64,000 bases of DNA from Notospermus geniculatus (GCA_002633025.1 NMRB01000899.1:85851-149850), one strand, 5' to 3'. Shown: positions 9,276 through 29,749, numbered from the stretch's first letter. A program made the numbers and translations. Notes: a model not told the origin generated them from the sequence alone.

Positions 9276-11696
9276 CCGTAAACGCCCATACTCCACGTGG
9301 GATGGTAAATAAATACTTTCAAATCTCACGTTTGATGTGACATGGCCGAGGTCACATGAGGAAAGGCAACAGCGGTTGTCGCAATTTATGGTTTATAAAG
9401 TAGGCTTATAATGTGAAAAATATTGCGGCTAATAGAGGAATCTTGATATCATCCCGACGATACCATTATCTTATCGGCATGTACATGTATACACATATGA
9501 CTGGGTAGGAATTTTAGGACCATGGTTTGTGACATGGATTTTGACGTGGAGCGATCCAGTGTCGGCCTTTCCCGCCCATTCGTACTGGTTATAAACGGTC
9601 GTTTAGCGAGAGAGGGTATATTACCGTCAGATCATTAGAAGCTATTACCTCTGAGGGTATCAATATGTGTACATATACCTGATTAATCTCTTATGAAACC
9701 CGATGTTAATTTAAATATTCTATTGTTTCGACAGTTTAAAAAATTGGATGCGACTGGACAAAGACTTCATCATCTCATGCACTCTAGTCATTACTGACGT
9801 CGGTATCAGTGACACGGTAAGCATATTATAAAAAGGTTGCACCGCGGGATACAAGGCAACAAAAGTCTCTTGATATAACGAACGAGTTCATGGTCCACCC
9901 ATCGCATGCGTTCAACCCATCCATCAAAATTATCTAATCAAGTGATAGCCGCGTCATGTTACATGTAATTTCAATAATGTGACCACATCCTCCCGCGGCG
10001 GTTTAAAAAAAAAATCTCGGTCCACTTCATCCACTCAGCCTTTGCGTGCGAGCATACGAAGGGGAGCGAGACCAAAGCCCTGCCATTGGAGGATGATGTT
10101 ACCATCAAGGTCGGCAGCATCGTTTGAAACCAGAATTAATTTCACCAGCGTTTGGATCAATCGGATTTCCCCCCATTTTCTCGTGCCGATATTTTGCAAC
10201 GGACGTAAAATCTGACCAGCCAATATTGCTGCAACAGCAAGGGGACGAAGACTGAGACGTTTCCTCATTCGCCATGGTGTTTTCGGTGAGAAAATCCTTG
10301 TAGGCCTATACACGTATCTACTTTGAGAGTTGCAATGCGTGACATGCGCAGCGTAGGCTATTTTATTGGCAAATTAATACCTGAATTTTGGATGCACAGG
10401 TATAGATGTAAAGAAATCATAGAAAGTTTCCGGCAATTCATTCCAACAATGGGTGACATCAAAAATAAATATTTTTCATGACATTNCCGTAAACGCCCAT
10501 ACTCCATGCGGGATGTAAATAAATGCTTTCAAATCTCACGTTTGATATGACATGGCCAAGGTCACATGAGGAAAGGCAACCGCGGTTGTCGCAATTTATG
10601 GTTTATAAAGTAGGCTTATAATGTGAAAAATATTGCGACTAGAGGAATCTTGATATCATCCCGACGATACCATTATCTTAAACGTAGGCCTATTGGCATG
10701 TATACACATATGACTGGGTAGGAATTTTAGGACCATGGTTTGTGACATGGATTTTGACGTGGAGCGATCCAGTGTCGGCCTTTCCCGCCCATTCGTACTG
10801 GTTATAAACGGTCGTTTAGCGAGAGAGGGTATATTACCGTCAGATCATTAGAAGCTATTACCTCTGAGGGTATCAATATGTGTACATATACCTGATTAAT
10901 CTCTTATGAAACCCGATGTTAATTTAAATATTCTATTGTTTCGACAGTTTAAAAAATTGGATGCGACTGGACAAAGACTTCATCATCTCATGCACTCTAG
11001 TCATTACTGACGTCGGTATCAGTGACACGGTAAGCATATTATAAAAAGGTTGCACCGCGGGATACAAGGCAACAAAAGTCTCTTGATACAACGAACGAGT
11101 TCATGGTCCACCCATCGCATGCGTTCAACCCATCCATCAAAATTATCTAATCAAGTGATAGCCGCGTCATGTTACATGTAATTTCAATAATGTGACCACA
11201 TCCTCCCGCGGCGGTTTAAAAAAAAAATCTCGGTCCACTTCATCCACTCAGCCTTTGCGTGCGAGCATACGAAGGGGAGCGAGACCAAAGCCCTGCCATT
11301 GGAGGATGATGTTACCATCAAGGTCGGCAGCATCGTTTGAAACCAGAATTAATTTCACCAGCGTTTGGATCAATCGGATTTCCCCCCATTTTCTCGTGCC
11401 GATACATTGTATTTTGCAACGGACGTAAAATCTGACCAGTCAATAGTGCTGCAACATCAAGGGGACGAAGACTGAGACGTTTCTTCATTCGCCATGGTGT
11501 TTTCGGTGAGAAAATCCTGTCTTGTAGACCTATATCTATGTTTGGGAGTTGCAATGCGGGATATGTGCAGCGTATTTTATTGGCAAATTAATACCTGAAT
11601 TTTGGATGCACATGCAGATGTAAAGAAACCATAGAAAGTTTCCGGCAATTCATTCCAACAATGGGTGACATCAAAAATAAATATTTTTGGTGACAT
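9276..11696 (+). repeat. About 1.21-kb direct duplication meeting at an 'n'
   Basis: 9276-10485 and 10487-11696 are almost identical apart from a few indels and substitutions, and both start ccgtaaacgcccatactcca. The junction is exactly the single 'n' at 10486. This is what an unmerged allelic overlap at a contig join looks like, although a real tandem duplication is not excluded. Each unit has TGACGTCG followed about 25 bp later by TATAAAAAGG. The shared short open frames (9979-10215 and 11192-11428 plus, with opposite-strand shadows) resemble nothing known. Confidence 0.85.
9794..9836 (+). promoter_or_regulatory. CRE-like site plus TATA box (also at 11008-11049)
   Basis: TGACGTCG at 9794-9801 lies about 25 bp upstream of TATAAAAAGG at 9827-9836, a spacing typical of CREB-responsive core promoters. 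Both elements are retained in the second unit. It sits inside intron 1 of gene A, so it might drive an internal start or an unseen transcript. The evidence is sequence pattern only. Confidence 0.25.
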
Positions 11697-12080
11697 TTAA
11701 GTTTGGTTCAGATTTGGTATTAACACTAACAACACCACAAACTTTGAAGTCATGGTGTTACATATTCATGTGTTACGTATTTTTGAGGCATCAATGGTAA
11801 CACTTAAAGGCTCACTGTATTGAGTTCAGAAAGTGCTTACGTCCTCCGACGTGAGTGCAGTGGAAAGTGTTACTATGCTCTATCCGAATACATTAGAGCT
11901 CTGTCTGCAGTTTTTTTCAACGTGTGCTGAAAACTACCGCCTACATTCTTTGACGCAGGCATCAGGCAAACATTTTGTGGACCTTCGAGAGGATATGAGA
12001 CCTCCCTGCACTCTCGAACACTTTGAAAATACCGAAAATTCAATACATGTACAGAGGGGATTTAAGATTGAAATCAGTTA
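11697..12080 (+). other. Intron 1 of gene A, no recognised element
   Basis: I see no coding exon and no repeat that recurs elsewhere in the window. Confidence 0.35.
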
Positions 12081-12082
12081 GG

Positions 12083-12670
12083 CGCAGTCAGCCGCGCTCA
12101 TTCTGCATATGCATCGTGAAGAAATCGCTAACCTCTTCCTACACTCTGCAGCAAGCAACCAGATTCCGTGTTCAACGCTTTGGGATTTTCTCGTGCGACC
12201 AATCAGAAGCCTCGGTTCTCATGCGGTAATTTATTCAATACGAGTGCGCCGTTCAACTTCGTTGCGAACAACACTAACCTGCTGGTACATAATTGACTTC
12301 CCACTGTCTCCATCGAATATTGCCTTCGCGGCTTCTTTTTGAGTACTTGTAAGTCCTTGCACGGAGACTTTGCATTCGAATGAAGTTTCATCGAGCCCGC
12401 CATCTTGTCATCATAAACGAGCTGCCGATGCAAGCTCTGCCGTGATTGGTTGCTATTTTTTGGACCGGGGAAATCCTTGAACACGGAATGTGGTCTGCTT
12501 GCGTGAAGGTCAAGGGAGGAGAAGCCGAGTCTTGACCTGAACTCAGTGAAGATGGCCGCGCTTATCGCCAAAGGATGGCAGCAAAGTTCTAGTGGACCAA
12601 TACAAAAGAATTTTCTCTTGATTGGTGCTCAGTCAAGCATGAATGTGTCCGCTAGGGCTGTATTCGACGC
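12083..12670. mobile_element. MITE with a second foldback element nested in it
   Basis: The outer parts (gcgcagtcagccgcgc at the left; ggcagcaaagttctagtgga and ccgctag at the right) belong to the family seen intact at 35012-35182. The inner part, 12151-12502, has its own inverted ends (caagcaaccagattccgtgt and acacggaatgtggtctgctt). The nesting implies the inner element inserted later. Confidence 0.6.
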
Positions 12671-12742
12671 ACTCTTCTCAGCTGTACCCGAACAGGCCGA
12701 GAACACTGAATATTGCATTTGTCCGTAATGTATTTTTTGCAG

Positions 12743-20520
<7,778 letters not shown>

Positions 20521-21821
20521 AGGGACGTAATTCCAGGGAATTTTGTACTGCTTGCTGTAAAAAAGTTACATGTACTTTCTCCTCAGTCTGTAAAAAAGTG
20601 TAAAAAGCAAAATGTCTTTATGTCAATTACATGGAAATCGACACGGGAGTGCAAAGTGGAAGCCAACTTCTGTTATGTGGTTGATTGCACTCACTCACCA
20701 AGAGGGACTTGGAAACGGGGAGTAGTGTCCTTACAGACGTCTAAATGGTGTGTACACGCACGTCGGGATGATCTACTGATCGGAGTGGCGTAAAAAAAGG
20801 AAGAAATGCAAACATTTTCTGTATATATGGTTTGTTCTTCTCGAAAGTACAGGTGTGAAAGCAAAGACTGCAAAACTATTCGGCGAACTAAAGATTTCAT
20901 TCTTGAATATTAATCTCGGGTTACCGGTATTAGTTATTTGTCGTGGATCAAGAAGGGTCCATATCATTACACCCTCGGATCACGCTTTATCTACGCGAGT
21001 GGGGCGAAGTGACCGTTGGCCTTGACATTTCAACCTACACAGGCAGTTTGTTGCCGTTCATAAACCACCTTGACCACCCGTTGTTATTGTTGTTACGCCG
21101 TTTACATTGTTTAATTGTGAATTCACCTGAAGAACCTCCCATTGGGAATGGAACATTTCACGTGCCGGTCATTAAAATTCCCCATGCCCGATTGAACAGT
21201 TAGCATCATTGTCCTTGAAAACCTGGCCTTGCCATTCAGCACCACTCACCATAATTCGAGTACTGTCCCTTGACACACAGAGATGGTTTCGGTGTCTAAA
21301 CCTACGTTTTAGGGGTCAAGTAAGCCACTGGGGTTGGTTATTCATCAGAGATATTCCAAGATGTGATACCATATTTGGTGGCAGTGAAAGGCTGTTTTCG
21401 TGATGTTGTTGAACTGGGACCCTCTAAGGAGATGAGGTCTTTACGGCAATCCACTACCATTCCTTCCCTGCACCACCCTTCCTTCTTTTTTCTGGGGACG
21501 AATTTTCCCTGGGGACGAATTTTCCGGGGACGAATTTTCTGGGGACGAATTTTCCCTGGGGACGAATTTTCCTTGGGGACGAATTATCCGGGACGAATTT
21601 CCCGGGGACGAATTTTCCTGTAACCCCAAGCATCATCTTGGCCGAATTAAATTCCGCGATTGATTTCACTTTAGATTGTCGCGCTTTGCACCATTTTGCC
21701 ACATTTCTTACGAACACAATAAATACAAAAGACTAGATCTGATTTTTTACGGACCGGATCGAACCCGGTGCGTGCACCAGTTATCGACGCTTTAACATCA
21801 AACGTATATTGTTTACTCTAC
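20521..21821 (+). other. Intergenic region A-B
   Basis: No exon is recognised between the stop of gene A and the predicted first exon of gene B. It holds the minisatellite at 21491-21620. Around 21745-21775 the minus strand reads GGTTCGATCC followed by a T-rich run, resembling the 3' half of a tRNA-like sequence. Confidence 0.4.
21491..21620. repeat. About 17-bp minisatellite, around eight units
   Basis: The unit is tggggacgaattttccc with small length changes. The open frames across it on both strands (PGKFVPRENSSP-type repeats) are by-products of the repeat. Confidence 0.9.
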
Positions 21822-21960
21822 ACCAGGCATTTTGATTGTGGTATCCAAGCAAATAAATGCCACCGTTTCGTCAGGAGACCGCTTGTTAATCATCAGATCA
21901 ATTAGTGGTGGAGCGGATGGTGAACTTCGACAACTAGCGACCAGGATGGGTAGTCGGGAT
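21822..21960 (+). other. Predicted 5' non-coding exon of channel gene B
   Basis: The donor CGGGAT|GTAAGTAT at 21961 and upstream sequence (caccaggcattttgattgtg, then accgttt and tcaggagac) align with the corresponding exon of gene A at 7900-8037. Confidence 0.5.
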
Positions 21961-23847
21961 GTAAGTATGCTGCAGTTTTCTCGAAATTTTCACCCACTTC
22001 CGTTTCTCTTTTGGCGGTACAGTGGTAGACAGCTAACCGATAGGTGCACGATTAACGGTTCCCTCACCCTTAAAAATGATCGCATGATATTGAATAGGCT
22101 ACTTATGGAGTCCTCCAAGCTCAGGCCCCTTTCCATTCAGCCAATGAGACATCGGGAATTTCATCACATGGGAAAACATTAGCCTGGTGCCTGGTCCCAA
22201 CATAGCTCGTGAGTGATGTTGGGACTACGCAGTAGTGTCCAGTCTAGAAAGACATGTGCTTTGTGCCTAAAAATAGAATACGGCAGAAATTGCAAGAAAA
22301 TAGCCTCAAATTCACTGAACCGCACGGAATTTAGATTAGTCGTTGTGTCGCAGACCTAGATTGAATGACCACATAAGGAACTGTGGCAATGGATTCTCCG
22401 TTCTTTGGGCCGTTTGGCGGGATTCGTGTCCCAATCGCCTGGGGTTGAAAAGATCAGAAGAATTCCAGTGATCTCAATATGGTCACCACACGGTGTGGTC
22501 ACCATAATAATAGAATAATGTAGAAAAGCATTTTTTTCAATTGAAAGTTGACGAAAATTGTCTAGAGGAGCTTGGAGTTTCTGCGGGGAAATTTGTCCTG
22601 ATTTTTTCGAAAAAAAATTGATTTCTTTGAATTTGTATTTTTTGCAATGAAAAAAGCAGTGGCGCGTATCTTCTACAGAATTACATAATTATGTATTCCT
22701 TGTATAAGCAGAGACGACCGAACAACGTGAGTAACATCGTTTAATTTGGTCCTATGAATACATGTAATAGTAAATGCTTTTACTTGAATTTTGCAATACA
22801 AATACACTAGGCAATGCTGTACAAATCTGAAGGTAAAGCATTTGATAGTCTTTATTCATATGAGCCATTGTTATGAAAAGACCAATAGACCACTTATTCC
22901 CTCACGTGTGTAGGCAATTAGTTCCAATCACGTAAAACTTCGGGAAAAAAGTTTGACTGAAAGCTCTTGGGTACGAGTTGCAAACAGTGTGAAATCAACT
23001 TGGTTGCAAAAATTAAATCTATTTATTTCCCTACTCTATTAAGTGAGAGTAAATAATTGAAACACGCAGGCGCTTGGCCGCTAACTACAAGTAGTTAGTA
23101 AAACACATTCAAACGGTGGTACTTTCACCGTGCCTGGAGTGGCGAGTAAGCCTGATATTTGATACAAACTAACCGAAGTGCAGCTTAGAGTAAGACCAGT
23201 TACGACTCTGAGCACTTCCCTCGTGAGATTTTCACAGGTTGTTGCTACGTAATCAATGAATGGAAGTCATGAATCATAAATAATTTCGAAATTTTTCCTC
23301 GTAGTTCATAAGTTTGACACGGGGTCTTCCATGTTGCAGTAGCGTCCATGATTAAACCAACGTGCGTGTGTGATCAGAGGCCTTATTCACAAATCACCCT
23401 AAAGCCTTTACTTCCACCTATCCCAAATTGGTGGGTTTTTGAGATCCGGATCTTCCCCGGGCTTGAAAAAAAACCCGCGACGCACTTACACCCATTTTCA
23501 GTACATTTCATTAGTTACTAAACACGGCGAGAGATGTCGCGCTTGCGGGTCAAATTTCGCAGGGTTTTTGGTTTATAACGCATGCGCAATACGAAACACA
23601 CTTACCGCGCCATCCGTCGCCGGGTTTATAACCAGTAATTGCCGAACTTATTGCGCTTACACCAATCTAAAAGCCCGGGTGATATGACATACGTGTCTGA
23701 ATTAGCCCCGGCGAGCTCAGCGGGTCTAATAAACACGGGTCTAATTACTAGGTGTACGCGCAAGAAACCTGGGGTTTTGGTGGGTTAGGGATAGGTGGAA
23801 GTACAGCTTAACTTTAAGGGGTACGCAAATCTTTTGTCAGGCCGTAA

Positions 23848-23974
23848 GGCCCCCTATTACATAGAAGTGTACGATACACGAAAACGCCGTTTAACAATGG
23901 CTTGTCGTGAATCCATTTGAAGCCTTTGTTAACCGGCGTTTTCGTATACCGTATACTTCTATGTAATAGGGGCC
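23848..23974. mobile_element. Foldback element
   Basis: Arms ggccccctattacatagaag / cttctatgtaataggggcc enclose aacgccg...cggcgtt. No coding capacity. Confidence 0.85.
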
Positions 23975-24227
23975 AAATGGGCAATAGTTTACGCACTTAA
24001 GTTACGAGAGCTTTGCCAACGATTGCACTTATCTATTGTTCGGGTATTCAGACAATAGAAAATCGTAACTTAATTGTATTCGTAGGTCTATCCGCCCGAT
24101 TTAGGCCATGGCTCAGCTTATCTATTGTTTGGGTATACTCACACAATAGAAAATCGTAACCTATTATGCTGGCGTAGTCTATCCGGTCGATTGCGAAAAC
24201 TCTCTAAGGATCAATCGGTTGATCATC

Positions 24228-24316
24228 ATAATTTAGCTCTACAGGTATATCAGAGGCGGGGGGGGGGGGGGGGNTTAGCTCTACAGGTACATGCATATCA
24301 GGGGGGGGGGGGGGGG
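24228..24316. repeat. Duplicated poly-G contig ends around an 'n'
   Basis: tttagctctacaggtatatcag plus a poly-G tract is followed by 'n' (24274) and then ttagctctacaggtacatgc...atcag plus another poly-G tract. The near-identity of both sides suggests an unmerged overlap at a low-quality homopolymer. Confidence 0.75.
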
Positions 24317-25480
24317 TGCTCCTTTTAATAACTCAAATATGTTAAAAAATTGTCAATTTATGATATCTACTGTGGTACGGTAAGAATACACGTTTACAGG
24401 AGGAGGTGCTAGGCAACTAATTCTCTTGATACGACGAGAGATTACGAGTACTACCATTGTTCAAAAATATGTTAATGCATGCAAAAGTTGTAACATCGTT
24501 TGTTCAAACCAGAAATTCAACAATGTTGACATCCGGGGTTGAGATACATACACAGAATTTTCCGGATATTTTTATATGGTCGGCAGTATGGCATGATAAC
24601 CGTTGCAATATTCAAAAATTATATATTTCATTCAAAGTTTCAATACTTCATGCAATGTTGAATTTTTTTCATGCAATGTTTGTTCTTTTATTGAAAGTTT
24701 CAACTTTTTGTGCAATATTTACTTTTATTTTATTCGATGTTTACACTTTATAATGCAATCTTGAAAATTTGTCGTTCAATATTACCAATTTTTATATGCA
24801 AGGTCGAAATATTTTATGCAATGTTCGGAGAGTTTTCCTCCGATGTTAACACAAATTTTACTTTCAATCTCAGAAAAATATTTGTGTGAAAACGGAATTG
24901 TGGCTAATCTTTGAAACGAAGGTGGGGTAACGGGACTGTTAAAGGTGAATTAAAGGCCTTATATAACCCCTGTCTAGACAAATTTTAATGAGGTCGAATT
25001 TGATTGGATGTTGGTGCATGGTGATGTCCCATCGTGCCCCAGCACGAATTAAGATACAAGGGGGGCAAAAGATGGTCTGAGCATGCACAGACATGTGTAC
25101 AGTAAATGATGAATGTACAAAAACCAGGTCAATAATGTTAACCTCTTCAGAACGTACGACCAAAAATGTAAAAGTATTAATAATCTCAGCAGCGCCATCT
25201 ATTATTTTAGTTTTGCGCCAGCCGTTTTGGAGATACATCCTAGTACTAATGCACTGCGAAGGAATTTAAAAAAAAATTATCCCTTAGGGCTCAAGTACAG
25301 TAAAAACCGATTTTCACGAAAGCGATCGCGTAAAATCTGACCCAATCGATGTTGCTGCCTTGGCTAGGGTCCGAAGCAATGGCTCTTGATTCACCAGGAT
25401 ATTTTTGGCAGAAAAAATCCACAACACAATATGAATGATTGATGTACATGTATATGTCCAAAATTATGTTGTTTTTACAG

Positions 25481-28400
25481 ATGTGCGGTGAGCCTTCGGT
25501 GACCACGGAGGGGGAGAAAAAAGATGAAAATTTAAATACGGGGTCTCCGGATCCTCCCCCATCTGTTGGCAACGTCTGGCACGACTTCAGCCAGGATACC
25601 ACCTTTCATGGAGTCCGGTTTGTTACTATGCATCAAGCAGGCCCTCTCAGAAGGTATTCAGACCGATTTGAAATACATATGTAGTCAAACTAAACAAATA
25701 TCATATAGACTTGAGCTCACTTTTAAGGTTTCTTAAAACAAAAGTCATAAAACAAAAAACAAAAGTCATACTGTCGAGGTATTTAATTGGCCTGACCCAT
25801 GATATCGACTGACCTCACCAGGCAAATTGCTCGCAGTTTCCAAACTAAAAAGAAATATCTCAAATATCGATTGTCTAGGCAATATATTGCGGTGAAGTAA
25901 TACCAGTCAACTCGTCGTTACTTTGGTTGAAAATATATTTTTTATTTTTTTATTGTTAACGATCCGCTTGACCAATTACCGGTACATTAAAGCAACACAT
26001 GGGGCCCTATTTTAGAACGTACCTTAAATCTATTGTTCTCGATGGTTTTACAATAGACTGAAGGTCGACATTAACGTTAAGGAACGTTCTAAAATGCGAT
26101 CCACAGTGTTATTTTTGCGTGAATTGTCCCCAAATGTCAGAGTTGTTTCCTATTCATGCACAGGATATTATGGGCCACCGTCATCATCGCTGCCAGCGTT
26201 TACCTTATCTACCAAATACAGGACCGATTCACCTACTTCTGGTCGGAGCCAATTCTTGTCTCCGTTAACATCAAATTCACCGACTCTTTGAAGTTCCCGT
26301 CTACCGCAATCTGTAATCAGAACCAGTTTAGGTAAGTCAACCTACTCCCACGATATTTGTATATTGTTAAATGGAAGCATAGGCCTACATGTATATTGTT
26401 TTGATTAGTGAGTTCAGTATACTTGTACTTTGAGAAGCAATGGTGAATATGATTTCAGATTCACCGCAGCAGTTGAGAACAAGTCGGATGTATTTCTCAA
26501 GCATATCTTCAATGGCCACAGCAGAAAACCTCGCATCACACTCGGACAACTCAACAATACTGCCATGAACGCAACCAGCGCACCCGACAACGATGAGATC
26601 GGACTCAAAACTGACTATGGCGAGAACTTCCGAAACTTTCTTGGACAAACGGTTGATGAGTTACAGAGAGAGCTCGGTCACAGAGCAGAAGAGATGATTG
26701 CAAGGTAATCTACGACGTTTTGCCTGAAAAATACCGTGCGTCATATTCTCCAAGGTTCAAGTCCCAAGTTCGGAAAGCATTTTTAAAAAATCCTCATGTT
26801 CAGGAACCTATTTTGCATTATTTATGATTTGAAAGGATGATATTTCATACAATTTATCTAAAAAATAACACTGTAAAGTCAATCAATAGGCAAAATCGTG
26901 CAGTTTGTCTTATTAAACAGGTAATATTACAAATAAAGTGAGCCAATATTTATTCTAGACGGATTCATTTCTGTTTGGTTACAGATGCAGCTTTGCGGAC
27001 GATAAATGCACATACAAGGATTTCACCCCGATAATCACCGATCACGGTTTGTGTTACAAATTCCTGGGACTCAACAAGAATGACAGCGGTTATGAACTCC
27101 CTAATGCAACAGCAGCAGGTAGGCCTTTACAAAAATGTTTCCGGTTACCCTGTATGAATTCATTCATTGTTTTACAATACCTGAGCTGTCAGTCAGTTGA
27201 TCAATAGGAGTCACTACGGTCCAATTAAATGCTAGCGGACCCATTCATAGTTGATTGAGCACCAATCAGGAGAATTTTGTATTGTATTGTTCCGCTAGAA
27301 CTTCTTTGCTGCCATCTTTTGGCGATAAGCGTGGCTGACTGCCCCTAATCCAGCCTATAAGTGCACTTGCCACACCATGATAAAGTCGAAACATTGTCGG
27401 TTTGGTCCTGCCAAGCTTGTCCTGTACACGCCTTCGGGGTCCAACAACTAAATCCTCTTTCTCACCGTAGGGTCGAAGGAGGGTTTGAACGTCCTACTGA
27501 ACGTCGAAAGCTACGAATATTCACCAGGTGCGCACGCATCCGCAGGGTTCAAATTGGTCTTTCTGGACACAGAGGATGTGCCAATGGTTGTTTCCAAAGG
27601 AGAGGGAATCGCGCCTGGGACGTACACTTTCGTTGCCCTTAAGGCTCAGAAGGTGCGTGGTTCAGAGGACAGGCCTTTAGATTCCCCTGAAGTCCAGACA
27701 CCCTCTATTTTTTACCTTATTTTGGGGACATTTCGTCGCATATTCATCTCCATCTCGAAGCCATCAGTCACTAAGGAGACTGGGTTTTGTATTTATGAGA
27801 GTCATAGAAATAAAGAAAATCCCGTCCTTCATGTTTGAAAACTGCAGGAGAGCTATTTATTACACTCCTCGGAAGTGCTAGGAGAGCTATTAAAACTCTC
27901 GGGAAAAACTTAAAATGACAAAGCTTTGTTTCTTCATGGAGTTTTTGTTTTCTGGAGGGGCTGAATTTGGGGACACCGATTTTGGGGACATTCATTAGTG
28001 GAAATTTGGGCGACACCGTATAACGGCCTCGTTTTGGGGGAATCTAAAGGCCTGTGAGGACTAGCCACTGAATTTTGAGTTCGTAATGATGAATATCAAA
28101 TGAGCAAATCCCAGTCGATGAACAATCCGATAAAGATGAATCCACCTGTTTGCCAACATTGCGTTGGTGGGGTGGGGTGGGGTGGGGTGGAGGGCTCGTG
28201 TGATAGAATTATCATATAATAGAGATGTCTGTATCAAATCGAATTTTTCCGCTCCTTTCATAATACATACTACTTGTACAGATAGAACGTATCACGAGCA
28301 AGACGACTAAATGCACTAACGGGAAGGAGTTAAAGTACTTTGACATGTACACAGAGCTGGCTTGTCGTGAAGACTGTGAGGCGAGAAAGTATGTTGCAAA

Positions 28401-29749
28401 ACACGGATGTCGAAGGACGTCTCGGTGGAGAGATGACGGTGAGATACAATCAATTACTTCGACTACGGTTGGCCGTAGGGCGATTTATTTTTTAAGCACC
28501 GTACTTAAGCTATGTTTACATAGATCTAAAGGCCCGGTCACACTTGTGCGTATATCAAGTCCTTATGGGTTCCTTATTAAAAATTTTCAATACGCAGCGG
28601 TACGCTCAAAATTTCCAAATTTTACGATTACTTTGACTTATGTGCGACGCACATCTGGCGTATAAGGAACGAATTCAGTGCACCCACTGAGTATGAGGTG
28701 CGTGTGAGTTGCGGGTGTAGTGCGAAACACTACCACGTACCCGAGATGTACGGCAAGTACGCTATCTGTGCGCTGCCTGTGTGTTTCTCATACGTTACAA
28801 ATAAGTCAAAATGCCCTGCGCGATCGTGCAGTGCGAAAATTCGTCAATACGTTGGCATTCGCTATGAGTTCGTGCAGCGTGCGTTGTATCTGCGCTGCAA
28901 GTATGCTGTGTATACGTCCAATATACGTGGCTTATACGCTGAGAGGGGAGCGTGACGGGTTAACGTACCGCGTATGAACCGCTTATCTCCCACGAACGCA
29001 TGGCGTACTCGTACCGCGCATCCGACCGATGCGAGACCGATGCACTGCGTATTGATAACTTATGACCTGCGTAACAGCGTACGCGTCATAGTTTTGTGCT
29101 TGCCCAAAACTATACTGCGTACTGGCCATACTACGCGCATGCTTCCGTATTATAAAACTTACACAAAACGATTGAGATGCGCATGAGTTGCGTGTTGTGC
29201 GTACATCTGCGAATGAAATAGATTCAATGCGCAACTCATAAGAAATTAGGATACGCAGAAGTGCGACTTTGACAGGGTCTTAACTTCCGGGCTTAACTTA
29301 TGACCAGCGTAAACCAAAACTTTCCAAAGTACTGGGCCATACTGTGCGCATGCCTGCGTACGTAAAACTTACACAAAACGACTGAGGTGCATATGNTCTT
29401 GTAATGCAATAAAAAGGGCGGAAGATGGACGTACCAGTGTGCAGCAGAGATGGTGCGTCTCTGAACCTTGCGCCGGTGAAAATAAAAACATAGAATCTTG
29501 GGGTTGCCTTCACCCCCGTGCGAAGAGCATGAACTAAATTGGCGTCTAATCCAAGATGTATCTCAAAAATCAGTGAAAAGAGCATTTTTTGTTTAATTTC
29601 CAGGTGATGTTGGCGGTTCCATGGGTCTCCTGATTGGTGGAAGCTGTTTGACTGTTTGCGAATTGGTCGACACGATTGCTTTCACTGTGGGCTTGTATTT
29701 GGCAAAAAGGAGAAAGACGGACACTTCAAAGGAAAAGGGGAGGTATTAG
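25481..29749 (+). CDS. Channel gene B: DEG/ENaC-type subunit lacking exons 7-9 (gene with internal deletion or assembly gap)
   Basis: Coding exons: 25481-25653, 26164-26331, 26459-26704, 26985-27118, 27471-27652, 28282-28438 and 29604-29749. Splice borders and phases match gene A, and the total of 1206 nt gives 401 residues. Present: HG motif (TTFHGVRF), TM1 (LWATVIIAASVYLIYQI), finger and first half of the thumb, and the last exon with DVGGSMGLLIGGS, TM2 and a basic tail. Missing: the short exon 7, the large exon 8 and the palm-strand exon 9. Joining exon 6 to the last exon keeps the frame because both borders are phase 1, but the product would lack the palm and wrist strands before TM2 and is unlikely to form a normal channel. 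A MITE occupies the place of the missing exons, and an 'n' at 29396 may hide an unsequenced gap, so the loss is not proven. Every remaining exon is open, which argues against an old pseudogene. Confidence 0.75.
26008..26095. repeat. Foldback just upstream of the TM1 exon of gene B
   Basis: cctattttagaacgtacctta and taaggaacgttctaaaatgc are inverted around an interior that is itself partly self-complementary (atctattgt...acaatagact). Confidence 0.75.
27183..27349. mobile_element. MITE in intron 4 of gene B
   Basis: It starts gagctgtcagtcagttgatc and ends gcgtggctgactgcccc, with interior ctagcggacccattcatag. Family members lie at 59632-59798 and, in opposite orientation, 35012-35182. Confidence 0.75.
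28168..28191. repeat. (GGGGT)n microsatellite
   Basis: About five units of ggggt in intron 5 of gene B. Confidence 0.9.
28531..29396. mobile_element. MITE where exons 7-9 are expected in gene B, plus a broken second copy ending at 'n'
   Basis: 28531-29279 has imperfect inverted ends (gtcacacttgtgcgta / tacgcagaagtgcgac) and many internal tgcgta words. From 29281 a second, partial copy of its right part (cttaacttatgacc to acacaaaacgactgaggtgc) stops at the 'n' at 29396. The abrupt end suggests a contig boundary. Small open frames inside it are not genes. Confidence 0.7.

Larger units (their letters stand above)
21961..25480 (+). other. Intron 1 of gene B, repeat-rich
   Basis: Contains the foldback at 22753-22863 (related to 17587-17700), a palindrome ccacacggtgtgg at 22492-22504, a foldback at 23848-23974, a direct repeat cttatctattgtt(t/c)gggtat at 24028 and 24117, poly-G tracts flanking the 'n' at 24274, and an AT-rich part with recurring atgcaatgtt words (24470-24840). 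No exon is recognised. Confidence 0.5.

Noticed and set aside
9979-11554. Duplicated ORFs of about 78-92 codons on both strands
   Set aside because: Identical because the DNA is duplicated around the 'n' at 10486. There is no splice context or family similarity on either strand.
21363-21717. Pro/Gly/Arg repeat ORFs on both strands
   Set aside because: They read through the 17-bp minisatellite; repeat period, not coding constraint, keeps them open.
21740-21780. tRNA on the minus strand
   Set aside because: Only the 3' half (GGTTCGATCC plus T-rich end) is recognisable; a full cloverleaf does not form by eye.
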